Of a DNA stretch of 40,191 nucleotides, positions 8,439-17,756 are shown piece after piece. Position numbers and translations under genes: made by a program. Position 1 is the stretch's first letter; the number at the start of each line of letters is the position of its first letter. The notes beneath the pieces are model-generated. The model did no database searches. It saw only the letters and a program-made list of their open reading frames with translations, and was not told where the DNA came from. The DNA is taken from NCBI GenBank assembly GCA_030374735.1, contig JASCIV010000138.1:1-40191 (forward strand), written 5' to 3'. The stretch comes from Gracilaria caudata. Taxonomy: Eukaryota > Rhodophyta > Florideophyceae > Gracilariales > Gracilariaceae.

Positions 8439-10357
8439 AGAGTGCCGCCGCAGAGTGCTCAGGAGAGGAATCTCTGTGGCGAAAGACATCCCAAAAGGCC
8501 GCTGCACGGCGGTCCATTGGGGCCTCGGAGTTCATGGTAAGGGCAATACAGTTTGGAGTCCGCGATATGCCGACCAAGCCGTTCGTCCAAGGCCCCGAAC
8601 TTGGAGACATTCTCCAAACAGAGGAGGACAAGGCTTTCGCTTTGGCCGACCTCAAGGATGGAATCCAAACTGGAGTTTACGAGGAAGTGCAACCAGGCTA
8701 CGCCAAGTCTTTTTTGGATCGCGGCTGCATGATATCTTCGGCTTTAACTACGAGGGCAGGCGAAGGCGATGGGAGGAAAGGGCGCTTTGTAGTCAACTTT
8801 CACAGGCAGAGTATGCACTGGAAGAAAGAAACTGTGCGTATGGAAACACTTCCAGCGTTTGCACTGGAACTGAAGCAGAACGACGTGCTCATGTCTTGGG
8901 ACGTGAAGGGAGGGTATCGCTATATGTACCTCCACCCAGACATCCGGGATTACTTTCTCTTCCGATATGCCGGAAGGTATTTCCGCTGCATCGCTCTGCC
9001 CTTCGGATGGGGCAGTTCAACCCTATAGTTTACGAAGATGATGCGCGTTATGGCGCGCCACATTCGGAGCATATTGGGTTAACGCGTTCTCCCGTATATC
9101 GACGACTTTCTTCTGGCGCCTTCCCAGTCAAGCAGATCAGCTACACTGACGGATTTCGCAGTCGCACAGAAGGTCCTCAGTGCCCTCCTCGAAAAACTCG
9201 GCATCGTTCGGCACCCCACGAAGGGATGCTGACATGGCTCTATCCTCGTGGACCACCTTGGCATGCGCATCGACACGAAACAGATGAAGATTTACATCAC
9301 GGACGAAAACGTCCGTCGTGTACAGTCTATGGCGAAGAAAATCTTGCTGCTTGCCCAACGCGACAGGAGGCTCGTTTCCACGGCCCTGTTGCGCAGCTTC
9401 TGCTGCGCATGCGTGGAGTTCTCTCTGGCGGTACCGCTCGTACGTTTCTACACACGCTCAATCTATTGCGACATGGGTGCCACCACACGAGAGCAAAAGG
9501 AACGAGTCCAAGTCAATCAACAGAAAAAGCGGACGGGTGGCCAGTATCAGAGCTACACCTCGAGTGTGCCGCGCACGCGCCTCTCGCGTCAGTCGCTACG
9601 CGACTTGCGCTATTAGCGGGCAATGACGCGCAGGGGCGGCAGGGACATGCATCGGGTCAAGAACGACCTGTGTATGCACGCAGATGCAGCAGATATCGGG
9701 TACGGTGGAACCCTCGGACACAATATGGCCCTTGGCTCGCCGGGTTTGTGGGAGGGCCAAGGGTTCTGGACGGGAGAAGATCGAGCGATGTGGATCACTG
9801 TCCGAGAGCTTCGAGCGGTCCGCCTACTGCAACAGTGACACTTCGCAGCGTACGTGTCGAGACCGGACGTGCGCACGATTTTGCTGCACGAGGAAAATCA
9901 AGCCGTGGTGTCGGTTCTCAACGCTATGGTAGCAGCCTCGCCGGCGATGATGACTGAACTACGCAAGCTCCGCGCCCTGCTACAGGCCCTTAGAGTACGT
10001 CTGGATTCTCGCTGGATACCGACAGCCGTCAACTTGTTCGCCGACCGTTTGTCTCGGACTGGGAATCCGGGGAATATCAGAGCTACGGACGAGTTCATCG
10101 GATCGATCCGGCGCGAGTACGGCTTCGACGAGGTAGCGTTTCGCCTGCGTCGGCTCAACGAGCCCTATGAAGCCCGTCGCATGTACCTCTCGGAGGAGCT
10201 TCATCGTCAGTGGTTGGACGGCCGAGCGAGGTTGTGGGCCCCACCGTTCGATCTACTGCCGCTGGTAGTGCGGAAGGTGCAAGCGGAACGAGCGAAGGGA
10301 GTTCTGTTCACGCCGAAATGGCCCACGCAAGCCTGTTTCGCGCGCTTGTTCAGGTAG
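8429..10357 (+). pseudogene. DIRS-like reverse transcriptase-RNase H (five in-frame stops)
   Basis: One reading frame runs from the ATG at 8429 to 10357 without a frameshift, but it is interrupted at 9026 (TAG), 9080 (TAA), 9230 (TGA), 9614 (TAG) and 9836 (TGA). RT blocks are clear: GRFVVNFH, MSWDVKGGYRYMYLHPDIRD (palm, first catalytic Asp), ALPFGWGSS, and the catalytic YIDD at 9095-9106. RNase H follows, with HADAADIGYGG near 9680, ITVRELRAV and the closing block IPTAVNLFADRLSR. The RT resembles DIRS-type RTs more than gypsy or copia ones. The ATG overlaps the ORF1 stop by ten bases, which suggests termination-reinitiation. The element is not autonomous in its present form. Confidence 0.85.
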
Positions 10358-10545
10358 AGTTCCCGGATGGTTTACCTCGACGCTCACGAGGCGCAAGACG
10401 GGCTGTATCAGCCTTCCGGCAAACCAACGAATCCAGGCTGGGGGCTCGTTCTCGCCATCAAAAACTGACTGAAGCGTGGAAATCTGGTATCTCGACAACC
10501 GTGCTGGTCCGTGCTGGTGCTGGCCGGGCAAAAGGAGGCGCATAA

Positions 10546-11478
10546 GAGGCCGCGAGACTGCTGGCGGACTTTGGGTGGTCGGAGTCAACGTGGAAAACCC
10601 GTGTTTCCCAATTAACGAGATGGTTGCGCTTCTGCGATGAAGAAGACCGACTCCCTATGCCGGCTAATGAGGGCGACATTATGGCACACATTGGTTATCT
10701 CTCGTTAGAAGGCCGGATTGGAGCCTCCTCCCTGCAACAGTACCTTTCAGCGGTGTCGAAATATCACACTGTGCATCACGTGCCGTCCCCTACGGGCACT
10801 CCTCTGGTCCGCGCACTGATGATGGCTTACAAAAAACGTGAGCAAGCCACGTCACCGGATGAGTCAACCCGAGTTGGATTGTCGGCAGACCTAGTGCGGC
10901 GCGTTTTGGACTACGGTTTGCGCTCAATGAACCGCAAGGATACATTGGCTTGCACGATGGTATTGTTCGCCATCGTTTTTCAGGTGCGATCTGTTTCAGT
11001 GGAAGCTATGAGGCCAACAGATATAACGTGGCGAGAGGATTCCGTGGCTGTCCACTTTGTACGCCGTAAGAACAGCGCAGCACCCATACGACGGAGACCA
11101 CTACTCCTCCATCTGCCGAACTGGCGAGCATGGGATTCCACCACGTCTCCAATTGCGCTGCTTCGGAAGTGGTCTAATATAAGACCGTTATCGGAATTTT
11201 TCTTTCAATGGGAGCTTACATCAATGCCTCTCAGTCTGGCTGTGGATACCGTGATACGGCGCCTTGATATACAGCCCCCACCTCGCTTTCATTATGGCTC
11301 CCACAGCCTACGAATTGGCGGATTTAACGAGCTGCTATGTTTGCAGTTCTCGCGCATATCGATCATGCAACGAATGGATTGGAGCTCTGAGAACATGTTT
11401 TCGGTCCGTTACGATTCACGGATTTCAGTCACCTCCTCCTCTCATTTGTTTTTTGGGCATATGCGCCCGACCGCATAG
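10546..11478 (+). pseudogene. DIRS-like tyrosine recombinase
   Basis: This frame encodes a phage-integrase-type recombinase that joins the circular cDNA to the target. The N-terminal helical core-binding domain (EAARLLADFGW..., about 10546-10800) continues into the catalytic domain. I see the first Arg in FQVRSVSVEAMR (about 10985), the H-x-x-R box in YGSHSLRIGG (His 11302-11304, Arg 11311-11313) and the nucleophile-type Tyr in RYDSRI (11410-11412). The frame is open for 310 codons after a TAA at 10543-10545. No ATG starts it and the same frame is open upstream of that TAA, so the stop is probably a mutation and the gene a slightly 5'-damaged copy. The catalytic part looks intact. It ends 31 bp before the A2 repeat. 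Confidence 0.8.
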
Positions 11479-11509
11479 CCCACCTCCAACTTATTTTGGA
11501 TCTTTACGT

Positions 11510-11667
11510 TACTGTAAACTGGTGTATAGATTTGAAGATCTAACGAGAGGTAGGGAGAAGATGAATTGCGCATTCATAATGCCAACCGTGCCAATGAGTG
11601 TGCGCGTATTTAAGGCGACCCAGTCGCTACTCGGCACAACTCGTTCTGGCTATGTCTATTTCTCGTT
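11510..11667 (+). repeat. DIRS-like element, downstream direct repeat (A2)
   Basis: This is a direct copy of 7548-7705. Sequence before and after it does not match the A1 flanks, so it marks the right side of the element. Confidence 0.85.
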
Positions 11668-11915
11668 CCGGCCCAGCCCCGTGTTCCGCCCTTATTATCA
11701 ACATTTCTTTCTTTCTCGTTATTTTTAGGTAGACTTCCCTGCTTAGAAGTCTTTGCCTACTGGGAAGCAATACTTCTCGCAGACTTCTTTGGTATCAATG
11801 ATTGGGTAAACGTAATTTGATCTTCTTGCTCCAATGATAATAGAATTTAGGTAGAACAATCTCTCTTCTAAATCCGTCACGATCCTGTGTTCTGTGTATT
11901 AAGATTTAGCTCACC

Positions 11916-12460
11916 ATGTCTCAAGATCTTCGATTGGTAAACACGGCTTCTCATCAAAACAGAAGCAGACTATTACAATACGAAGCACCATCAAACGCGA
12001 ACACAATTCCTTTTCCACCTGCAAGAACCAAAAGGTCCATAATGTATGACACTCGTGTTGTCGTACAGTTTACGAATAATGAAAATGAAAGGTATTGGTA
12101 TTGCTTAATGGGACTCTGTTCTGGAAAGATCAAAGTTGAGAAAAGCAACAGCAATATAACGGATAACCTCAAAACCTGGCACGGCATCGTTTTCAAACGC
12201 AGTCAGCATTTGATGCAGTCAAAGCTCGAGAAAACGAGTACTGTATCCCGACAGAGAGCTGCTTTTCTTCAAACTGATCCAACAAGGTATCATGAACTGA
12301 ACTGTGCGCGACTAATACTCGACAGGTCTTTACCGTATTCAGTAGTAGAATGTGAAGCATTTCGTCATTTCGTGTCAATTTTGGATCACAGTAAAGAAAT
12401 GAATCCCTGTATAACCTCGAAGGGTGTGCAGAAAATATTGCTGGAGATGTATAATTGTAT
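11916..12460 (+). pseudogene. hAT transposase, 5' part (interrupted)
   Basis: An open frame from an ATG at 11916 encodes about 180 residues before running into repeat copy B. It has the spacing of a hAT N-terminus: a Cys/Trp/His cluster (YWYCLMGLC...LKTWHG, about residues 60-90, perhaps a degenerate BED-type finger), then LILDRSLPYSVVECEAFRHF, which matches the hAT segment '..PF..VE...F..F' that precedes the catalytic core. The coding sequence stops making sense exactly at the repeat boundary, and the core resumes after 13367. Confidence 0.75.
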
Positions 12461-13367
12461 TGCAATGGGAAAACCCAGGAACACACCAAGAAGTTCGGGA
12501 TCTCGCCGTCCCTGATGGTAGCGAGCTGGGAGAGCCTCTCCAGGTTGACACGGCGAAGCCGGGGTGTAATTCTGGGGTCAGCATTCACGACTAGCGTCGG
12601 AGAGTTACGACGTGTACGTCGTAGACAGTTGCGGGCCACGAATGTGGGAATAAGATCCCTCCTACGGAGAATGACAAACCGTATAGCGGAGGGTGCGAGG
12701 AGCCAATAGGGCAACGAGCACCGGAGAAAATCCGCGAAAAACCACTCGAAGATGGGGAAAGAACAACCACAGCCAGAGGGAATGTAACAAGAAATGCTAG
12801 CCTCGAGGGCACGGGGAACGGTCACGAGATATCCGTAAAAAACCCTATACAGGGGCAAGAACACGGTATATACAGGGAAAACAGCCGGCGATGAACGGTA
12901 GAATTGGACGGTGTCTCTAAACGAGCCAAGGGCGGTGATAGTCGGTACACTACGGGTGCGCACACTCCGCGGGGAGGTTAACGACACGCCGAGGCGGAAA
13001 GCTATCTGAGCGAAGACATGACTTAGTCGGGAACCCCTTGGTTGGGGAGGTTTACTTGAGTTTCAAGGCCTCTGGCCGTGACACTATATAGTAGCTCTAC
13101 CTCCCTATAGTGTAGGTAAAATAAACTAAATAGTTTTAGGAAATCTACCAGCAATGTTGTGCCAACCACCATCCTGATAATTACCGTGTCACACGTGTTC
13201 CGTCAACCTGTCACCACTGCCACGGCCCGTGTTCTCCACGCGGCCGGTGGGACGCAAGTGATGCAGTTAATACATCCGGTAATAGCGGTAGTACTCATAC
13301 TTTCCTTGAAAGAGTGAACCTCGCGTAAATGACTAAGTCGGTAAAAACACCTCTAAGAGGGGTTGCA
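12461..13367. repeat. ~0.9-kb interspersed repeat, copy B, inserted in hAT gene
   Basis: This is the homologue of 5323-6209 in the same orientation. It splits a hAT transposase gene, which shows it is a mobile insertion and gives its approximate ends. TGCAAT occurs at both junctions (12461-12466 and 13368 onward as cTGCAAT), a possible 6-bp target duplication. However, copy A also begins TGCAAT, so this could equally be part of the element. No internal transposase or RT is present. Confidence 0.7.
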
Positions 13368-15134
13368 CTGCAATACTGCTTCTACCATGAAGATAGCCAA
13401 TGAAATGCGCAGACTTTTCCACAAGAGTCTCGTGCCATGCCTACATGTTAATGTAGATCTCTGGACATCAAGGGCATTTGGAGACAAGTTTTTTGGTTTG
13501 AGAGTTTTTTACGTTTACGATGACTGGTTTTTAAAATCTGTGCAACTTGAACTGCGCCATTTTCGACAAGATCAGTCACTGATGAGCAGCACACAAATAT
13601 CCTCCGTCCTCTACATATGGTTGCAAAAGATCATTTCTGAATTTAAAATCGATCCTCAATCGGTAATGAGTTCCACATCAGATAGTGGTTCTGTTGTAAA
13701 ACGTTTATGCTCTGTTATATTATCGGGCTCCTGGGATTGGTGCTTGCCGCATTTGCTGCACTGCGTACTGGTGGAATGCTTGGAACAGCGTTGAGCTCCA
13801 ATAAAGTCGGTAATATTGGTGCACGGAGTCTTTTGGAAGACGTGAAGTCTGTAATTGAACACATTCACAAGAGCAAAACGATGGGCTCTCTTTTTGAAGA
13901 TTTGCAGGAAAGGGAAGGGCGGAGACCATTGAAGTTATTGCATAATGTTTTGCACCGTTGGCTTTCGACTGTTCGCATGCTAGAGAGATTTCTTTCCCTC
14001 TGGGATACACTGCTGAAACATTATGAGCGCCATGACGGAACTATCTTTGCAGTGGCTCATGACCATAAAGTCCTACTAAAATTGTTCTCTCTCATGTCGC
14101 CGGTGTCCGAAATAATCGTCCTGGCCCAATCCATGACGCATCCTTCCTCAATCGAATCGTTCCTTGCGCTGTGTCGTGTTCGCGCCAATCTACTTCGACC
14201 AGATGCGGTTCTGCCGATTTTCGATCATGCATCAAGGGAATACAAAGGAACACGCAAGATTCAAAGAGTTTCCGAGAGCAGCGCCCTCAGCGAGCTGACA
14301 AAGAAGACAAAAGATTTGTTGCGGGAGGCATTGGACAAGCGCTTCTTCAACGGATACCATGGCACTCGGCGCTCCCTAATGATTGACGTCGCCATCTTTT
14401 TCCACCCATGCTACAGAAAACTCTCAGTCCTGAACCACATTCTCCCTCTCGAAGAAGTCGAACAGCGACGGAAAGACGCGACGAACGCTGTACTCGACTG
14501 GAGGGTTTTGGCTCTTACGAAGATGAGAGAGAATATCTCCACAAGCGCTTTGAACGATGTCGCCTTGATCCCTACGAACTCAAACACAGTGACAGGCCCA
14601 GCCAGTACAGAGCGCGTATGGAATTGTGAGGAGTTTGAAGAGGTGAATCCCAGCCCCTCAGCCACCACTCCTACCCTGGATGAACGCGTGACGGCAGAGA
14701 TTAATCTGTATTTGGAGTCAAAGCAAATCCCCTCGTCGCAACTGAATTCGCATAACTTATTATCTTGGTGGAAGAGCCGCCAATCCAGATACTCTGCCTT
14801 GTTTGTTGTTGCGAAGTCAGTACTTGGTCGTCCCGCTTCATCGGCGCAAATAGAACGGGATTTTGGTTCAGCCAGGGCGTCGCTGTCTAACAAGCGCAGT
14901 TGAATCGATAGCGCGTTCGTCGACATTTTGTTGTTCTTGCATTGCAATATGAATGATCTCCCTGCTTTTATACCTGCGTTAGGCACTGACTCGCGTGAGA
15001 AAATACCAAAGCGGATGACAGCCGCTGACGATCTTGCGTCCAACTTGCTTGACAGTGCCATGAGCCACTCCGTGATTCGAGAACTCACGGAAATACCCGA
15101 ATTTGACTTCTTTACCGTCCCCGAAGAGTCTTAG
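13368..15134 (+). pseudogene. hAT transposase, catalytic core and dimerisation domain
   Basis: The gene resumes after repeat copy B. It reads hAT core motifs: HVNVDLWTSRAFGDKFFGLR (the T.D.WTS-type first catalytic block), then DSGSVVKRLCSV and WDWCLPHLLHCV near 13660-13760. A one-base frame change near 13780 moves the frame to 13788-14903. That part ends with the hAT C-terminal dimerisation signature NLLSWWKSRQSRYSALFVVA and SSAQIERDFGSARASLSNKR. A TGA at 14901-14903 (CGA fits the context) interrupts the end; the same frame then continues with VDILLFLHCN to a TAG at 15132. The gene is clearly inactive: one insertion, one frameshift and one stop. Terminal inverted repeats were not found. Confidence 0.85.
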
Positions 15135-16109
15135 ATTTCCTACCATTGTTGTGGAAGAGACCTGCATCGCCCTAATGCAAACGATAAACAATGTCTTTCC
15201 GACTAATTGGCTCCTGATCTGGCGGTATTCTTTCGCCTACTTCATCGAGTGCGCTGTCCAGCGGATTCGAAGTCAGAAATCTCAGCTGTTGCGCGCCAAA
15301 CAGCAGCTGGCGTCTCTCCAAAACCCGCCTCTGCGTGCCCTTCGCTGTGGTGGGTCGGAGCAGACCACACCTTTTCAACACTATCTCTTCGTCAGTCCTG
15401 ACCCCTTCATGACCCTCACTGCCACCAGGACCGCCAACTCCACCCGTGGAAAGGCATATTCAGTTCTGGTTTTTCTACGGCCGGAACCTCAACACCCCAA
15501 ACCCCTTCAGTAGTTCTAATTTTCACGGCGAGGCCTGGGAACCCCAAACAGTGAATTTACTCCTACGTCTGCGGTGCCCCTTTCTCCACACCCGCAGCCA
15601 CAACATTGGCCACTGTTCCATGCCAGCCTTGCGATCCATGTTGCCGCCAGTACCCTTTTCGGTACACTGATAGCCGCGTTTGGAATTGCGTGGAGCCTAT
15701 CCAGCATATTCTTCTCCTCCGTCGTGCGCGGTACGGCCATGTCCGTTCGCATTTCTCTTAGCTCCGTGCAGTATACATACGCCCCGACGCAGCGTCAGAC
15801 GTTGACGCCAAACTCTTAGACGCAAAAACCCCGCAGGCATCGCATGCAAGACGTCGCGCTTGCGGCGATTGCCGCAGACGCTTTCTTTCGCCGTGTGCAG
15901 TTGGTCTGCTCCGTTTGAACGGGTAGTGTCTCGCGCACAAGACGTAGCACTCGCAGCGACTGCCGCAAGCGCTTTCTTGCGCCCTCTGCGGTTGGTGTGC
16001 TTCGTTCGAACCCGCACTGGCAGCGCTTGCTACTTGTAGCTGTAAGTTGATCTCGCAAGCCTCACAGACCTGTGCAGCCCATAGAATTACATATTGCGCA
16101 TTCGTTTTT
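15135..16109. other. Unassigned region downstream of the hAT gene
   Basis: Two overlapping plus-strand frames (15103-15513 and 15446-15819) have no recognisable domain. The region may include the hAT 3' end. A 91-bp tandem duplication lies at 15847-16022. I see no supportable gene. Confidence 0.35.
15847..16022. repeat. 91-bp tandem duplication
   Basis: Two adjacent imperfect copies of about 91 bp start at 15847 and 15938 (each CAAGACGT..C.CTCGC/CTTGC..CG, with CGCTTTCTT and GTTGGT.TGCT.CGTT in the same places). Translation is open on the reverse strand across both units, but the period of 91 is not a multiple of three, so it is probably non-coding. Confidence 0.6.
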
Positions 16110-16330
16110 TTTTTCAAAAACATCTATGACATTCAAATGACACTGAGCTACACGCGTTCAAATGCGGAGCAGTCATTCTTCTTCAGATGAAGAAGGCATT
16201 TGAAGTAGTAGAATGCAATTGAATAGCATGATTCAGCATCCATTCTAATAGTCACCGCCATGCAAATGGTCATGCCCGATGGCATTCAATGAAAGAAATG
16301 CAGTCAAAATGACATTCATCTTACCTGAGA
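16110..16330. repeat. CATTCAAA-word cluster near the PIF/Harbinger element
   Basis: CATTCAAA, TTCAAATG, TTTGAA and close variants recur on both strands, as in 7260-7535. The segment ends about 230 bp before the start of the Harbinger partner gene, so it may be the element's decayed terminal region. No matching inverted terminus was found beyond 18800. Confidence 0.4.
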
Positions 16331-16565
16331 GTTGATACCCGCGCTCAAACGCCTTTTCTGAAGTGCATATCTCTCCGGAACTGCATAGATTCCACCACAC
16401 CATTCAAATCCTCCCGCTCTTATCTTCTCTCCGGAGCGAAACGAAACACCAGCGCGGTAGAAAAAGAGCGCCTTCCGCAACAGAGCTTCACAAAACGGTG
16501 CGTTTCTCCTCTCCATGTTTCTTCTCTCATCTACAGTTCTTCTGACCAGATTTCTACCCAATTCA

Positions 16566-17756
16566 ATGTCGACTGGAGCCAACGCCAATTCGAACTGCGG
16601 ATCCACAGCTGCTAAAGAGCTTCAAACTACGACAAACGAAGTCCAGTTCGTACCAACATCAATACACGGAACGTCGCGGCGTCGACTCCTGTCCCAACTA
16701 AATCTGCTCCAGACGGTGCACCTTCGGGTACACCACAAAGCAACAAGCGAAACGCTCCTCCGTCTACAAACCCAGGCAACGCTTAACGAGCTAAAAAGCA
16801 GAAGCAAAGAAAGACCCGTGGTTTCAGTTTCCCGCGCAGAGAACCCAGGCGGAAAAAGCGTTTGGTACGTTTTCATTGAGTTTTCAACGAGATCTTGATA
16901 TGATTCCAACCATTGTCACTTTCATTGGCTTCTATTGAAATTATAATGAGGAATGCACTCTCAAAAAATTAACAATTTCAGGTGCATTGGAAATGCATTG
17001 CAAATCCATGAAAAAGTGCTGAGATGAAAATTTGAAATCTCATTGGGAAGACAATGAAAAACGTTTCCGCCTGGGGAAGTAGACTGTCTCTTAGACATTC
17101 TCGAACACTTTTTGCCGATCGGACCAGTTGAATGGGACATCGCCACGACACATCATGGCGATGCCTTCCCATCTTATCGCCGCAGTTCGGATTCATTGCG
17201 CCGCAAATATGCTAGCCTCTACAGGACGAAGGTGCCCACAGGCGATCCATATTGCCCACCGGAGGTCCAGAGAGCTAAGAATAATTAACGAGGAAGTCAA
17301 GAAGAAGGCCGACATCGGCAATGCAGACGACGACATTGGCATAGATTTGGTCGGCAACGATGATGCTGAGCCAGCGATGGATGTTGAGGAGGATTTCTGG
17401 GAGGAAAACGAGGAAGAAGAAGTCGTGGAAGTTGAAGGACCGACGTTGGTCCGTAATGCTCTAGGAGATGGAAATGCAGTACTGGGTAGTCGACGTTTGC
17501 TTCAAGAAAGCAGGAAGAAGCACGATGACAACGGCGACTTGGTCACGCTATACAAGCTTTCAATTCTTGAGGAACAGAAAGAACGAAAGAGCAACGCAAG
17601 CGCGAGGAGCTACGCATATATCGGGAACGAGAGAGGGAAGAGCGAGAAGCTTTACGTTTCGAGTGCTTGATGAACATGATGATGGTCGTATTGGGGGCCA
17701 GTCGAAAAGGCAATGGTGGTAGTGGTCAAGGTCTTTTTCAGGATGGTGAAAATTGA
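16566..17756 (+). pseudogene. PIF/Harbinger SANT/Myb-like partner protein
   Basis: PIF/Harbinger elements carry a second gene whose SANT/Myb-like protein helps the transposase bind DNA. Here the signature is EVDCLLDILEHFLPIGP with EWD (17076-17135), followed by SLRRKYASLYRTKVPTGDP and CPPEVQRAK (17194-17280), which is the typical partner-protein motif set. The frame then shifts to INEEVKKKADIGNADDDIG and an acidic segment. It shifts again near 17600 to a coiled coil, EQRKREELRIYRERER, ending in the Met run LMNMMMMVVLG. An in-frame TGA (17055) and two frame changes make it a pseudogene. The N-terminal part (from about 16566) is Ser/Thr/Pro-rich and ends in basic residues; its exact start is unclear. 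A probable intron (16865-16981) splits it. The gene converges on the transposase, overlapping its 3' end by 19 bp. Confidence 0.75.
16865..16981 (+). other. Probable spliceosomal intron in the Harbinger partner gene
   Basis: GTACGT at 16865 and a pyrimidine-containing ...AACAATTTCAG ending at 16981 bound 117 bp of AT-rich sequence. It lies between a basic coding segment upstream and the SANT-domain frame downstream. Splice use is inferred only from these motifs. Confidence 0.45.

Larger units (their letters stand above)
7548..11667 (+). mobile_element. DIRS-order (tyrosine recombinase) retrotransposon, PAT/Ngaro-like
   Basis: The order is a 158-bp direct repeat, a gag-like ORF, RT-RNase H, a tyrosine recombinase, and the same 158-bp repeat again. 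There is no integrase or aspartic protease. Direct rather than inverted ends suggest the PAT/Ngaro style of DIRS-order elements. In those elements a second repeat pair (B1/B2) flanks the downstream A copy; I could not find it, so the 3' boundary may lie somewhat beyond 11667 or B2 may be lost. Elements of this order integrate without target-site duplication and none is seen. Confidence 0.85.

Noticed and set aside
8266..9957. 563-codon plus-strand open frame overlapping the RT region.
   Set aside because: It is long, but its translation is Arg/Gly/Pro-rich and lacks any motif. The RT, YIDD and RNase H motifs are all in the frame starting at 8429, despite its stops.
8429..10357. A variant genetic code or programmed readthrough as the reason for internal stops in pol.
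   Set aside because: All three stop codons occur, and the host genes and intact transposase end normally, so mutation is simpler.
5323..13367. The two 0.9-kb repeats as the LTR pair of one retrotransposon spanning 5.3-13.4 kb.
   Set aside because: Copy B sits inside a hAT gene whose 5' part lies between the copies, and the interior contains a DIRS-order element, so they are independent insertions.
14411..15088. 225-codon minus-strand frame over the hAT C-terminus.
   Set aside because: The plus strand carries the hAT dimerisation signature, so the minus frame is a shadow.
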